Below are positions 1 to 9,811 of a stretch of DNA of 64,000 nucleotides, piece after piece. The notes below the pieces were generated by a model. The model was not told where the DNA came from. It saw only the letters and a list, made by a program, of their open reading frames with translations, and searched no databases. Source of the DNA: Tardiphaga sp. 709 (lineage in GTDB: Bacteria; Pseudomonadota; Alphaproteobacteria; Rhizobiales; Xanthobacteraceae); assembly GCF_032401055.1 (NCBI RefSeq), contig NZ_CP135529.1:3532501-3596500 (forward strand), in the 5' to 3' direction. Position 1 is the first letter of the stretch. Every line of letters starts with the position of its first letter. The translations under genes and the position numbers were made by a program.

Positions 1-1056
1 GAGACCGTCGCTGTCGGCGCACTGCTCGGCCAGATCACCGATGGTGCCGGTGGCGCCAAACCGGCTGCTGCTCCCGCGAAGCCCGCTGCCCCGGCTCCGG
101 CCGCTGCACCTGCCGCTGCTGCGCCTGCTCCCGCTCAGAAGTCCGCACCCGTCGATGCGCCGCTGGCGCCGTCGGTCCGCAAGATCTCGGCAGAGAGCGG
201 CATCGATGCCGCCACCGTCCCCGGCTCGGGCAAGGATGGCCGCGTGACCAAGGGCGACATGCTCGCTGCGATCGAAAAGGCTGCGTCAGCACCGACGCCG
301 ATCAATCAGTCTGCCGCCGCCGTGCAGGTACGCGCGCCGTCACCCGCTGACGATGCTGCCCGCGAAGAGCGCGTGAAAATGACGCGTCTGCGTCAGACCA
401 TCGCGCGCCGTCTCAAGGACGTGCAGAACACCGCCGCGATGCTCACGACCTTCAACGAAGTCGACATGACCAACGTGATGGCGCTGCGCTCGCAGTACAA
501 GGATGTGTTCGAGAAGAAGCACGGCACCAAGCTCGGCTTCATGGGCTTCTTCACCAAGGCCTGCGTGCAGGCGCTGAAGGATATTCCGGCCGTGAACGCC
601 GAGATCGATGGCTCCGACCTGATCTACAAGAACTACTATCACGTCGGCGTTGCCGTCGGCACTGACAAGGGCCTCGTCGTTCCCGTGGTGCGCGACTGCG
701 ATACCAAGTCGATCTCCGACATCGAAAAAACCATTGCGGATTTCGGCAAGCGCGCCCGCGACGGCCAGCTCAAGATCGACGAAATGCAGGGTGGCACATT
801 CACCATCACCAATGGCGGCATCTACGGCTCGCTGATGTCGACGCCGATCCTGAACGCACCGCAGTCGGCCATCCTCGGCATGCACAAGATCCAGGAACGC
901 CCGGTCGTGGTCGGCGGCAAGATCGAGATCCGTCCGATGATGTATCTGGCGGTGTCCTACGATCACCGCGTGATCGACGGCAAGGAAGCCGTGACCTTCC
1001 TCGTCCGCGTCAAGGAAAGCCTGGAAGATCCGGCCCGTCTCGTTCTGGATCTCTGA
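1..1056 (+). CDS. odhB: Dihydrolipoyllysine succinyltransferase (E2 of 2-oxoglutarate dehydrogenase), 5' truncated
   Basis: E2 core of the 2-oxoglutarate dehydrogenase complex, which moves the succinyl group from lipoamide to CoA in the TCA cycle. The reading frame is open from base 1, so the start and most of the lipoyl domain lie outside the window. An Ala/Pro-rich linker (about 55-160) leads to a peripheral subunit-binding domain (about 165-285) and the acyltransferase core. The catalytic motif SYDHRVIDG lies near 955-981. The lpdA gene (E3) follows after one SDR gene, as expected for an odh cluster. The pyruvate dehydrogenase E2 is less likely given this context and the core sequence, but cannot be fully excluded. 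Confidence 0.93.
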   Translation, partial: ETVAVGALLGQITDGAGGAKPAAAPAKPAAPAPAAAPAAAAPAPAQKSAPVDAPLAPSVRKISAESGIDAATVPGSGKDGRVTKGDMLAAIEKAASAPTPINQSAAAVQVRAPSPADDAAREERVKMTRLRQTIARRLKDVQNTAAMLTTFNEVDMTNVMALRSQYKDVFEKKHGTKLGFMGFFTKACVQALKDIPAVNAEIDGSDLIYKNYYHVGVAVGTDKGLVVPVVRDCDTKSISDIEKTIADFGKRARDGQLKIDEMQGGTFTITNGGIYGSLMSTPILNAPQSAILGMHKIQERPVVVGGKIEIRPMMYLAVSYDHRVIDGKEAVTFLVRVKESLEDPARLVLDL

Positions 1057-1178
1057 TCTCTCCTTATTCACTATTATCAGCCGGTAGCGGAGACGCTGCC
1101 GGTTGATGACCAAGAAGCCTTGATATCCGAAGCCTCGATACCTGAAGTCTTGGCACCTCAGCGAAGCTGGAGCAGGAC

Positions 1179-1925
1179 ATGACCGATAGCGTCATCATCA
1201 TCACTGGTGGTAGCCGGGGTATCGGCCGCGCAACGGCGCTCAAGGCCGCGGCACGCGGGTTCAAGGTCGTGGTCGGCTTTGCCAGCAACGAAGCCGCCGC
1301 CAACGAGGTCGTTTCGAAGATCGAAGCGACCAACGGCAAGGCCATCGCGGTGAAATGCGATGTCGGCTCCGAGGCTGACATTCTTGCGCTGTTCAAGGCA
1401 GCGGACGCCTTTGGTCCTCTCGGCGCCCTGATCAACAATGCCGGCATCGTCGGCCCTTCCATCCGCGTCGATCAGATGACTGCCGAACGCATCGCCAACA
1501 TGATGACGGTGAATGTCACCGGAAGCATTCTCTGCGCCCGCGAAGCCGTGAAGCGGATGTCGACCAAGCATGGCGGCAAGGGTGGCGTCATCGTCAATCT
1601 GTCATCGGTAGCCGCCAAACTGGGTGCGCCCAACACCTATGTCGACTATGCCGCGTCGAAGGGCGCGATCGATTCCTTCACCATCGGATTGGGATACGAA
1701 GTCGCAGCCGAAGGGATTCGCGTTGCCGGCATTCGGCCCGGTTTGATCGATACTGATATCCACGCATCAGGCGGCGAGCCGGATCGCGCGCATCGTCTTT
1801 CCGTCAACGTCCCGATGAAACGCGTCGGTACTGCGGATGAAGTTGCCAATGCCATCGTCTGGTTGCTGTCGGAGGACGCTTCCTACGTCACATCCACCAT
1901 TCTCGACGTGTCCGGTGGCCGCTGA
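1179..1925 (+). CDS. SDR family oxidoreductase
   Basis: Short-chain dehydrogenase/reductase of 248 residues, the usual length for a classical SDR. The N-terminal cofactor motif ITGGSRGIG is at residues 7-15, NNAG is near residue 86, and the catalytic Y-x3-K (YAASK) is near residue 157. The C-terminus DVSGGR is also typical. It sits between odhB and lpdA on the same strand, 122 bp after the first and 45 bp before the second, so it is probably co-transcribed with them. The substrate cannot be read from the sequence. It may be a 3-ketoacyl-ACP-reductase-like or sugar-alcohol enzyme. Confidence 0.9.
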   Translation: MTDSVIIITGGSRGIGRATALKAAARGFKVVVGFASNEAAANEVVSKIEATNGKAIAVKCDVGSEADILALFKAADAFGPLGALINNAGIVGPSIRVDQMTAERIANMMTVNVTGSILCAREAVKRMSTKHGGKGGVIVNLSSVAAKLGAPNTYVDYAASKGAIDSFTIGLGYEVAAEGIRVAGIRPGLIDTDIHASGGEPDRAHRLSVNVPMKRVGTADEVANAIVWLLSEDASYVTSTILDVSGGR

Positions 1926-1970
1926 GGCCCTGACACCCCACATCATCTGAAGACAATACAGGACTGCATC

Positions 1971-3374
1971 ATGGCTTCTTACGACCTCGTTGTTATCGGC
2001 ACCGGACCCGGTGGTTATGTCTGCGCGATTCGCGCGGCGCAGCTCGGCATGAAGGTCGCCGTCGTCGAGAAGAACAGCACGCTGGGCGGTACGTGCCTGA
2101 ACATCGGCTGCATGCCTTCGAAGGCTTTGCTCTATTCGTCGGAGCTTTTTGAGGAAGCCGGCCACTCCTTCGGCAAAATGGGCATCAAGGTCTCGGCGCC
2201 CACGCTGGATCTGCCGGCGCTGATGAACTTCAAGCAGCAGGGCATCGACGGCAACGTCAAGGGCGTCGAATTCCTGATGAAGAAGAATAAGATCGATGTC
2301 GTGATGGGCACCGGCCGTGTGCTCGGCACCGGCAAGGTCGAAGTCACCGGCGCTGACGGCAAGGCCCAGACGCTGGAGACAAAGAACATCGTCATCGCTA
2401 CCGGCTCTGACGTCGCGAAGTTGAAGGGCATCGAGATCGACGAGAAGCGCATCGTGTCGTCGACCGGCGCGCTATCCCTCGACAAGGTGCCGGAGAAGAT
2501 GATCGTGGTCGGCGCCGGCGTGATCGGCCTCGAACTTGGCTCGGTGTGGCGCCGCCTCGGCGCCGAAGTCACCGTGGTGGAATTCCTCGACCGTATCCTG
2601 CCCGGCATGGATGGCGAAGTCGCCAGGCAGTTCCAGCGCATGCTCGAGAAGCAGGGCATGACCTTCAAGCTCGGTGCCAAGGTCACCGGCGTCGATACGT
2701 CGGGTAAGAAACTGAAGGCGCAGATCGAGCCAGCCGCGGGCGGCGCTGCCGAATCCATCGAAGCCGATGTGATTCTCGTGGCGATCGGACGCGTGGCTTA
2801 CACCGAAGCGCTTGGCCTCAAGGAGGCAGGTGTCGAGCTCGATGAACGCGGTCGCGTCAAGATCGACCATCACTTCTCGAGCAACGTGAAGGGCATCTAC
2901 GCGATCGGCGACGTCGTCGCCGGCCCGATGCTGGCGCACAAAGCGGAAGACGAAGGCGTTGCCTGCGCCGAGCTTCTCGCCGGCCAGGCCGGTCATGTGA
3001 ACTATGACGTGATCCCGGGCGTCGTCTACACCACGCCGGAAGTCGCCGCCGTCGGCAAGACCGAGGAAGAGCTCAAGGCTGCCGGTATCGCTTACAATGT
3101 CGGCAAGTTCCCGTTCACGGCCAATGGCCGCTCCAAGGTCAACCAGACCACCGATGGTTTTGTGAAGATTCTCGCAGATGCGAAGACCGATCGCGTGCTC
3201 GGCGTGCATATGATCGGCCGCGAAGTCGGCGAAATGATCCACGAGGCCTGCGTGCTGATGGAATTCGGCGGTTCCGCCGAAGATTTGGCCCGCACGTGCC
3301 ATGCCCATCCGACCCGCTCCGAGGCGGTGAAGGAAGCTGCATTTGCAGTAGCCAAGCGCGCTATCCATATGTGA
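1971..3374 (+). CDS. lpdA: Dihydrolipoyl dehydrogenase (E3)
   Basis: Flavoprotein of 467 residues that reoxidises dihydrolipoamide with NAD+ for the 2-oxo acid dehydrogenase complexes. The FAD-binding motif GTGPGGY is at residues 10-16. The redox-active disulfide is in [14 protein letters not shown] (about residues 40-53). A second Rossmann motif [10 protein letters not shown] (about 181-190) binds NAD. The C-terminal active-site His-Glu motif HAHPTRSEA is present. The length is normal for the family. It lies downstream of odhB and the SDR gene. Confidence 0.97.
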   Translation: MASYDLVVIGTGPGGYVCAIRAAQLGMKVAVVEKNSTLGGTCLNIGCMPSKALLYSSELFEEAGHSFGKMGIKVSAPTLDLPALMNFKQQGIDGNVKGVEFLMKKNKIDVVMGTGRVLGTGKVEVTGADGKAQTLETKNIVIATGSDVAKLKGIEIDEKRIVSSTGALSLDKVPEKMIVVGAGVIGLELGSVWRRLGAEVTVVEFLDRILPGMDGEVARQFQRMLEKQGMTFKLGAKVTGVDTSGKKLKAQIEPAAGGAAESIEADVILVAIGRVAYTEALGLKEAGVELDERGRVKIDHHFSSNVKGIYAIGDVVAGPMLAHKAEDEGVACAELLAGQAGHVNYDVIPGVVYTTPEVAAVGKTEEELKAAGIAYNVGKFPFTANGRSKVNQTTDGFVKILADAKTDRVLGVHMIGREVGEMIHEACVLMEFGGSAEDLARTCHAHPTRSEAVKEAAFAVAKRAIHM

Positions 3375-3412
3375 GTCACGGCCGGCGCGACGCCGGCTGG
3401 GAGACGAACACC

Positions 3413-3943
3413 ATGATGCGACGCGTGCTGCAGCCGCTCTGGTTCTTCCTCGCTTTGATCTTCCTGATCGAAGCGTGGCTGTGGGATCATCTCGAACCGG
3501 TCGTCGCGCGCTTCGTTGCAGCGATACCGCTGCGCGCTTTCAAGGAATGGCTCGCCGCGCGAATCGCCCGGCTGTCGCCAATGTTGACGCTGGTCGTGTT
3601 TGTTATTCCGGCGATCCTGCTGTTTCCGTTGAAACTGGCCGGCGCCTGGCTACTTATGCATCAGTATTGGATCAGCGCTTTCGCGCTCATCGTGTTCAGC
3701 AAGTTTCTTGGCGTCGGCGTCGCCGCGTTCATCTTCGACGTGACACGGCCGAAGCTGTTGCAGATGAACTGGTTTCGGAAGCTCTACGAATTCGTTCTCG
3801 ACATCCGCCGCCGGGCCGGCGAATTGGTCGCGCCTGTGACTGCAAGAATCAAGGCAGCGATGGCGATGTTCCGCTCCAATTCATCATCGCGCTGGATGCG
3901 GCTGGTACAACGGCTGCGTCATCGGGCGCATTCGGCGCGGTAG
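3413..3943 (+). CDS. Conserved membrane protein, unknown function
   Basis: Predicted 176-residue inner-membrane protein. A hydrophobic N-terminal segment (about residues 6-24) is followed by two more (about 57-77 and 84-106), then a basic cytoplasmic tail. The frame is open further upstream into lpdA, but the ATG at 3413 (first of two adjacent Met codons) leaves a normal gap after lpdA. I do not recognise a named family. It lies 38 bp after lpdA and 18 bp before the next gene, so the three may be one transcript. Confidence 0.75.
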   Translation: MMRRVLQPLWFFLALIFLIEAWLWDHLEPVVARFVAAIPLRAFKEWLAARIARLSPMLTLVVFVIPAILLFPLKLAGAWLLMHQYWISAFALIVFSKFLGVGVAAFIFDVTRPKLLQMNWFRKLYEFVLDIRRRAGELVAPVTARIKAAMAMFRSNSSSRWMRLVQRLRHRAHSAR

Positions 3944-3961
3944 GCTTAAACGGAGAGCGAC

Positions 3962-4864
3962 TTGGCTGAACTGGCACGCATCCAAACTCCCCTTCTCGAC
4001 ATCGCCTATGAATACAGCGGCCCGGACGGCGCCCTTCCGGTCCTGCTGATGCACGGCTTCCCATACGACATCAGAGGCTATGACGACGCGGTCGCCGTCA
4101 TCAACGCCGCCGGCTTCCGCACCATCGTGCCCTATCTGCGTGGCTATGGGCCAACGCGGTTTCTTTCCAGCGCGACCATCCGCTCGGGGCAACAGGCTGC
4201 GCTCGGACAGGATCTACTGGAGCTGATGGACGCGCTGCGGATCGGCAAGGCTGTCGTCGCCGGTTATGACTGGGGCGGACGCGCAGCCTGCGTCGTCTCT
4301 GCGCTATGGCCCGAACGCGTACACGGCCTCGTCAGCTGCACCGGCTACAATATACAGGACCTGACGAATGCGACGCGGCCATTCGCTCCCGAGCAGGAAG
4401 CGCGACAGTGGTATCAGTATTATTTCCATACCGAACGCGGCCGCAACGGCCTGATCCAGAACCGCGACGCACTAGCCAAACTGCTCTGGAAGATGTGGTC
4501 GCCCAGCTGGGCATTCGACGACGAAACCTTCGAACGGTCAGCGCCGGCTTTCGACAATGACGATTTCGTTGAAGTCGTCGTACATTCCTACATGCACCGT
4601 ACCGGCAGCGTCGCCGGCGATCCGAATTATGCTTTCCTGGAAACGCAACTCACAACGCAGCCGAAGATCGATGTTCCGACCATTGTGTTGCACGGCGCTG
4701 ATGACGGCGTGGGGCCGGTGAAAGGTTCGGAGAATCACGGCCAGTATTTTACGGCGCACTATGAGCGCCGTGTGATCTCCGGCGTCGGCCACAATGTACC
4801 ACAGGAAGCGCCCAACGCGTTTGCCGAAGCGGTCCTGCAGCTATGCCGGACCGCTTCGACTTAA
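3962..4864 (+). CDS. Alpha/beta hydrolase, epoxide hydrolase-like
   Basis: Alpha/beta-hydrolase fold enzyme of 300 residues. The oxyanion motif LMHGFPYD is near residue 29. The nucleophile elbow reads GYDWGGRA, with Asp at the nucleophile position as in epoxide hydrolases and haloalkane dehalogenases rather than the Ser of esterases. The histidine is in SGVGHNVPQEAP near residue 275. The start is TTG with CGGAGAG just upstream. The first Met-coded segment inside the protein lies too far downstream to serve as start. Substrate unknown. Confidence 0.87.
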   Translation: MAELARIQTPLLDIAYEYSGPDGALPVLLMHGFPYDIRGYDDAVAVINAAGFRTIVPYLRGYGPTRFLSSATIRSGQQAALGQDLLELMDALRIGKAVVAGYDWGGRAACVVSALWPERVHGLVSCTGYNIQDLTNATRPFAPEQEARQWYQYYFHTERGRNGLIQNRDALAKLLWKMWSPSWAFDDETFERSAPAFDNDDFVEVVVHSYMHRTGSVAGDPNYAFLETQLTTQPKIDVPTIVLHGADDGVGPVKGSENHGQYFTAHYERRVISGVGHNVPQEAPNAFAEAVLQLCRTAST

Positions 4865-4868
4865 GTCG

Positions 4869-5459
4869 TTACATGAGATGAACCGCATGCGGCGCGAACA
4901 GGCCGATCGCGGTGAAGGCGACGCCGGCAATCGCCAGTGCACCTGATACCCAGGCCAGCGCGATCATGCCGGTGATGATCGTGGCCGATGCCAGCACGAT
5001 GCCGATCTGGAATGCGGCGGAGGCCACTTCATAGTGATGATAACGCGCCATTGCGAGGTCGCGCGCATGCTCGGCTTCCTTGGCACGGGCGGCGAGTTGT
5101 TCGGAGCCTTCGCCAGTCTCCGGCTCGGAGCGGTAACGATCCGCTGTCTTCTTCCAGTCGTCGATCTGCTTGGACAATGCGGCCTTGGCGGCATCGTCAC
5201 CCATCAGGCCAAGGCTGAGTCTAGCCTGATCCGACGTCGCCTGAACGACGGTGCGGCGGATGCTTTTGGCCTGGAAGAACGCCCAGAGGTTGGATGCCTC
5301 GACGTTCTTGCTGATGGATTCGGTTTGCGCGCCCTTGCCGAGGGTTTCCGAGAACGCCAGAAACAGCGCGATCACGGCAATCAGCAGTGCAATATTCTTG
5401 TTCGAGCCGGACGCATGCTCGGCATGCTCCGCGTGCTCCATACTTTCGTGCGCGCCCAT
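4869..5459 (-). CDS. DUF4337 family membrane protein
   Basis: Protein of 196 residues with a His/Glu/Ala-rich N-terminus (EHAEHAEHA), one N-terminal transmembrane segment (about residues 23-40), a soluble helical middle region rich in Lys/Glu/Ala, and two C-terminal hydrophobic segments (about 145-190). This architecture matches DUF4337. The start has an excellent Shine-Dalgarno (GGAGGGG about 6 bases before ATG). It converges with the hydrolase gene, only 4 bp apart. Function unknown. Confidence 0.82.
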   Translation of the reverse strand: MGAHESMEHAEHAEHASGSNKNIALLIAVIALFLAFSETLGKGAQTESISKNVEASNLWAFFQAKSIRRTVVQATSDQARLSLGLMGDDAAKAALSKQIDDWKKTADRYRSEPETGEGSEQLAARAKEAEHARDLAMARYHHYEVASAAFQIGIVLASATIITGMIALAWVSGALAIAGVAFTAIGLFAPHAVHLM

Positions 5460-5562
5460 CGTAATCCCCTCCGGTTGGTCGATGTGTCGATTTGACCGAA
5501 CCGCGGCGACTTCGCAAGGGGCAGCTCATGACACTTCTACTACAGCTGGGGTTTGCCTGACC

Positions 5563-6561
5563 CTACGCTCGCGGGTGTGCGGTTTTGTAGACCTCGAACA
5601 GCCGCTCGGTGTCGATGCCGGTATAGATCTGCGTGGTCGACAGCGAGGCGTGGCCGAGCAATTCCTGGATCGCGCGGAGGTCACCACCGCGAGTCAGCAG
5701 ATGGGTGGCAAAGGAGTGGCGCAGCGCGTGCGGCGTGGCGCTGTCGGGCAGACCAAGCGCGCCGCGCATCCGCTCCATGGTCAACTGGATGATCCGAGGA
5801 CTGAGCGGGCCGCCCCGCGCACCGACAAACATCGGCCCTTCGGCGGGCAGCGGGTGCGGACACTGCGCCGCATAGTCGGCGATAAGCTCGAGCACATTAT
5901 GCAACACGGGTACCATACGGGTCTTGTTACCCTTGCCGTTGACGATCAGCACGTCACCGGCACCAGGTGCCGGCACGTCGCGCCGCTTGAGGCCAAGCGC
6001 CTCGGAGATGCGCAGGCCCGAGCCATAGAGCAGCGCCATCACCGCGGCATCCCGCGCCCAGATCCATGGATCGCGGTTTTCGCCGGCGCGCTCGTCGGCG
6101 TCGGCGAGGCGCTTGGCCGAGACCATCTGCAACGGTTTCGGCAGGCTCTTGCCGATTTTGGGCGCGCGTATCGCTGACAGCGCACCGACGTTGCCTTTGC
6201 CTTCACGCTCCAGAAATCGCCCGAATGAACGCAGACCAGCCAGCGCCCGCATCAGCGAGCGGCCGCCGATGTCATCGCTGCGCCGTGCCGCCATGAAGGC
6301 TCTGATATCGCTGGCCTCGAGCTTGGCGAAACGTGGCAGCGAGAGGAGCGCGCCCCAGTGTTCGGCGAGAAATGTCAGAAACTGCCGGACGTCGCGCGCA
6401 TAAGCCTCCAGCGTCTTCGGCGACAGCCGTCGCTCGGCACGCAAATGCGACAGCCAGCGCGTCATTTGCAGCGAGACGTCGGCATCCGCACAGATGAGGT
6501 CGATCGGCGCTGGCCCACCTGATTTGGCTTCGGCTGGTTTCTTGTCGGAAAGCTTGGCCAT
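5563..6561 (-). CDS. xerC: Tyrosine recombinase XerC
   Basis: Site-specific recombinase that resolves chromosome dimers at dif together with XerD. The N-terminal SAM-like DNA-binding domain covers about residues 30-115 and the catalytic domain the rest. Visible catalytic elements are Arg in GSGLRISEAL, HALRHSFATHLL (His-x2-Arg), LGHASLSTTQIY with the second His and the nucleophilic Tyr. At 332 residues it is slightly long, with a Lys/Ala-rich head. I placed the start at ATG 6561, preceded by AAGG; the frame is open about 21 codons further upstream. No att sites or phage genes flank it, which supports a housekeeping Xer rather than an integrase. Confidence 0.93.
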   Translation of the reverse strand: MAKLSDKKPAEAKSGGPAPIDLICADADVSLQMTRWLSHLRAERRLSPKTLEAYARDVRQFLTFLAEHWGALLSLPRFAKLEASDIRAFMAARRSDDIGGRSLMRALAGLRSFGRFLEREGKGNVGALSAIRAPKIGKSLPKPLQMVSAKRLADADERAGENRDPWIWARDAAVMALLYGSGLRISEALGLKRRDVPAPGAGDVLIVNGKGNKTRMVPVLHNVLELIADYAAQCPHPLPAEGPMFVGARGGPLSPRIIQLTMERMRGALGLPDSATPHALRHSFATHLLTRGGDLRAIQELLGHASLSTTQIYTGIDTERLFEVYKTAHPRA

Positions 6562-6645
6562 CGGGATGCCTTGCAGTTCGCGGCACGCGAACGGGCGGAG
6601 ATTATCACACCCCGCTCGTTTCACTTTGGTGAACCGCCGGCATCG

Positions 6646-7278
6646 TCAGTCCGGGAACCGCTTCAGGGGCTCCGCGACGCCGGCCGGGAGGCCTGTTCGC
6701 GCTGCATTCATGGCCATGGCCAGGAAGGTGTAATAGCCGTTGATCCCGAGCAGATCGATGACGCCCTGCTCGCCGAATTTGGCAACGGCCTTGTTCCAGG
6801 TCGGATCACTCACGCGTTTGGTGCGCTGGATCTCGATCGACATGTCGTAGGCGGCCTCTTCGTCCTCGGCCATGCCCGCCGGCCGCCGACCATCTGCAAT
6901 CGCATCGGCGATGTCGTTGCGCAGGCCGGCCTTGATCGCGATGTCATGATGCGCAACCCACTCATATTGCTGGGTCCATTCGCGCGCGGTGATCAGGATG
7001 ATCATTTCGCTGAGCCGCGGCGCCAGTACGCTCTTGAACCTGAGATGATCGCCCATCGCCTTGGCGCGGAGCATCACTTCCGGGCTGCGAATCAGCGGCA
7101 CGAAGGGGCCTCGGACTTCATAGCCCCGGCCGCCGGAGAACTCCTCGGCAGCCTTCTTCTGCGCTTCGGTGTATTTGTCGGCCGGGATCGGCGGCATCCG
7201 GTCCTGCGCCAGCGCAGGTATCACGACCGCAGAAAACATGACGAATGAGGCGATTGCCCCGGCGAGCCTGTGGCCCAT
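6646..7278 (-). CDS. Secreted carboxymuconolactone decarboxylase-like protein
   Basis: Protein of 210 residues with a signal peptide (residues 1-24, cleavage likely after ALAQ). The mature part has a carboxymuconolactone decarboxylase/AhpD-like helical fold: RLSEMIILITAREW (about residue 90) and WVAHHDIAIKAG are typical. The paired Cys of AhpD peroxidases are absent, so a disulfide peroxidase role is unlikely. It starts with GGGAG before ATG and lies between xerC and priA. Substrate unknown. Confidence 0.82.
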   Translation of the reverse strand: MGHRLAGAIASFVMFSAVVIPALAQDRMPPIPADKYTEAQKKAAEEFSGGRGYEVRGPFVPLIRSPEVMLRAKAMGDHLRFKSVLAPRLSEMIILITAREWTQQYEWVAHHDIAIKAGLRNDIADAIADGRRPAGMAEDEEAAYDMSIEIQRTKRVSDPTWNKAVAKFGEQGVIDLLGINGYYTFLAMAMNAARTGLPAGVAEPLKRFPD

Positions 7279-7423
7279 GAAGGGTCTCCCTTTGGCTTAT
7301 TGTTTTTGTTTTATTGTCGTGGCGGCCCATCGGTCATAAGACCGGGCCACACGGCCGGCACTGGTCCAGCCCGCACCGCGAGCTTAGGTTAGCGGATACC
7401 CCATTTCGAGTCTGATTCCGCCG

Positions 7424-9622
7424 ATGGACGAAGCTGCGCGCACCAAAACATCGTCTGGCGTCGTTGACGTGCTGGTGCCGGTCGCGCTGAACCAGGCTTA
7501 TTCCTATCGCGTGCCTCGTGGCCTCGATCTGCAGCCCGGCGATGTCGTCAGCGTGCCACTCGGCGCCCGCGAGGTGATCGGCGTGGTCTGGGCAGAAAAT
7601 GCCAATCCCGATCCGCGGCTGCACAACCGGCTCAAGGAAGTCGGCGAAAAGTTCGATGTCCCGCCGCTGAAGCAGGAATTGCGCAGCCTGGTCGACTGGG
7701 TGGCGAATTACACTTTGTCCGCGCGCGGCATGGTCATGAAGATGACTCTGCGGATGGGCGAGCACCTCGGCCCGGAGCGGGTGCGCATGGGCGTCCGCCT
7801 GGTCGGCGAAGTGCCGAAGCGCATGACCTCCGCACGCGCACGGCTGATCGAGATCCTGTCGGACGGGTTGCTGCATGCGAAATCCGAAGCCGCCAAGGAA
7901 GCCGGAGTCAGCGGCGGCGTAATCGACGGCCTCGTCGATGAAGGCACGCTTGCGATTGAAGCCATGCCCCGCGCGCTGCCGCCGCCGGCGCCTGATCCCA
8001 CCTTCGCCGAACCGGACTTTTCAGACGACCAGGCCGTCGCGGCCGAAGCGATGCGGACCTTCGCCGCCAAGGGGGATTTTCACGCCGCTTTGCTCGACGG
8101 TGTCACCGGCTCCGGCAAGACCGAGGTCTATTTCGAGGCGGTTGCCGAGGTGATCAAGCGCGGCGAACAGGTGCTGATCCTGATGCCCGAAATAGCGCTG
8201 ACGGGGCAATTCCTCGAGCGCTTCTCAAAACGCTTCGGCGTGCGACCACTGGAATGGCATTCTGAACTGACGCCGCGCACCCGCGCGCGCAACTGGGCGT
8301 CGATCGCCAATGGCGAAGCCCATGTCATCGTCGGTGCGCGTTCGGCGCTGTTTCTGCCTTACGCGAAACTCGGCCTGATCATCGTCGATGAGGAACATGA
8401 CCAGGCCTACAAGCAGGACGAAGGCGCGCATTACCACGCCCGCGACATGGCAGTGGTGCGAGCGTCGATCGCCAAAATTCCCATCGTGCTTGCCTCGGCG
8501 ACGCCGTCGGTCGAATCCGAGGTCAATGCGCGTAAGGGGCGCTATCAGCGCATCGCGCTGCCATCGCGCTTCGGCGGCCAGCATATGCCGCATATCGAGG
8601 CGATCGACTTGCGCCGCGAAGGGCCTATGCGCGGCCGCTTCATCGCGCCGCGTCTCGCCGAAAAGATCCAGATCGCCATCGAGCGCAAGGAGCAAGCGCT
8701 CCTGTTCCTGAATCGCCGAGGCTATGCGCCGCTGACGCTATGCCGCGGCTGCGGACATCGCTTCGCTTGCACGATCTGCGATGCCTGGCTGGTCGATCAT
8801 CGCTTTCGCCAGCGGCTGGTGTGTCACCACTGCGGCTTCTCGATGCATCGCCCGCATCAATGCCCGCATTGCCAGGCCGAAGAGTCGCTGGTCGCCGTTG
8901 GCCCGGGCGTCGAGCGCTTGCAGGAGGAAGCGGCGAGCCTGTTTCCGGATGCGCGCACCATGGTGCTGTCGAGCGACCTCATCACCTCGATCGATGCGAT
9001 GCGGACCGAACTGGCCGAAATCGCCGAAGGCCGTGTCGATGTCATCATCGGCACGCAACTCGTGGCCAAGGGCCATAACTTCCCGCGGCTCAATCTGGTC
9101 GGCGTCATCGATGCCGATCTGGGCCTCGGCAATGGCGATCCGCGCGCCGCGGAGCGCACCTATCAGATGCTCAATCAAGTCATCGGCCGCGCCGGACGTG
9201 AACAGGGACGTGGCGTCGGCTATCTGCAGACCCATCAGCCGGAACATCCGGTGATGAAGGCGCTGATCGCAAACGACCGCGAAGCGTTTTACGCCAGCGA
9301 GATCGAGGCCCGCGAGCGCGCGGGCTATCCACCCTTCGGCCGACTGGCGAGCCTGATCATCTCCGGCGGCGACCGGCCAACCACGGAGGGCTATGCGCGC
9401 AAGCTCGCCGCCGTAGCACCGATCGACGAGCGCATCATGGTGCTCGGCCCCGCCGAAGCGCCGCTCGCCGTGATCAAAGGTCGCTATCGCTTCCGACTGC
9501 TGGTGAAGTCGGCGCGCAATGTCGACCTGTCGCACTATCTCCGCGACTGGCTCGCGCACGGCCCAAAACCTACAGGCAACCTAAAGCTCGAAGTCGATGT
9601 CGATCCGCAGAGCTTTCTTTGA
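7424..9622 (+). CDS. priA: Primosomal protein N', replication restart helicase
   Basis: A 732-residue 3'-5' DNA helicase that recognises abandoned forks and reloads the replisome. The N-terminal 3'BD domain (about residues 10-110) is followed by a helicase core with Walker A GVTGSGKTEVYF (about 225-236) and the DEEH box (about residue 323). The family's Zn-binding insert lies near 435-485, with cysteines in CRGCGHRFACTIC, CHHCGF and CPHC. Length and order are normal for PriA. Confidence 0.97.
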   Translation: MDEAARTKTSSGVVDVLVPVALNQAYSYRVPRGLDLQPGDVVSVPLGAREVIGVVWAENANPDPRLHNRLKEVGEKFDVPPLKQELRSLVDWVANYTLSARGMVMKMTLRMGEHLGPERVRMGVRLVGEVPKRMTSARARLIEILSDGLLHAKSEAAKEAGVSGGVIDGLVDEGTLAIEAMPRALPPPAPDPTFAEPDFSDDQAVAAEAMRTFAAKGDFHAALLDGVTGSGKTEVYFEAVAEVIKRGEQVLILMPEIALTGQFLERFSKRFGVRPLEWHSELTPRTRARNWASIANGEAHVIVGARSALFLPYAKLGLIIVDEEHDQAYKQDEGAHYHARDMAVVRASIAKIPIVLASATPSVESEVNARKGRYQRIALPSRFGGQHMPHIEAIDLRREGPMRGRFIAPRLAEKIQIAIERKEQALLFLNRRGYAPLTLCRGCGHRFACTICDAWLVDHRFRQRLVCHHCGFSMHRPHQCPHCQAEESLVAVGPGVERLQEEAASLFPDARTMVLSSDLITSIDAMRTELAEIAEGRVDVIIGTQLVAKGHNFPRLNLVGVIDADLGLGNGDPRAAERTYQMLNQVIGRAGREQGRGVGYLQTHQPEHPVMKALIANDREAFYASEIEARERAGYPPFGRLASLIISGGDRPTTEGYARKLAAVAPIDERIMVLGPAEAPLAVIKGRYRFRLLVKSARNVDLSHYLRDWLAHGPKPTGNLKLEVDVDPQSFL

Positions 9623-9627
9623 GCTTC

Positions 9628-9670
9628 GTCATTCTGGAAGGCTCGCTCTTGCGAGCGAGCCTGGAATGAC
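9628..9670. repeat. Palindromic intergenic repeat after priA
   Basis: Imperfect palindrome starting 5 bases after priA: GTCATTC..GGCTCGCTC, a short loop, GAGCGAGCC..GAATGAC. Dispersed palindromes ending in GTCATTC/GAATGAC are common in Bradyrhizobium-type genomes. It is followed closely by a separate terminator hairpin. Confidence 0.7.
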
Positions 9671-9694
9671 GGTGTGAATTGACAACGCAAAAAC

Positions 9695-9732
9695 AAAAAA
9701 GCCTGCTGTCATTTGATGACAGCAGGCTCTTT
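9695..9732 (-). terminator. Bidirectional Rho-independent terminator between priA and rlpA
   Basis: Perfect 13-bp stem AGCCTGCTGTCAT (9700-9712) / ATGACAGCAGGCT (9716-9728) with a 3-base loop. On the minus strand it runs into a strong T tract (the A run at 9691-9700), which ends rlpA transcription. On the plus strand CTTTT follows, so it can also serve priA. Confidence 0.88.
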
Positions 9733-9811
9733 TACTCAACGCTTACTCTACTCAATACACACACAACGCTACTGAACTTGAAAGATCAGAACCGCGACGC
9801 GTTAGTCTTGC

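Noticed and set aside
5563-6561. Phage or island integrase
   Set aside because: Sequence and context fit XerC; there are no att repeats, phage genes or nearby tRNA.
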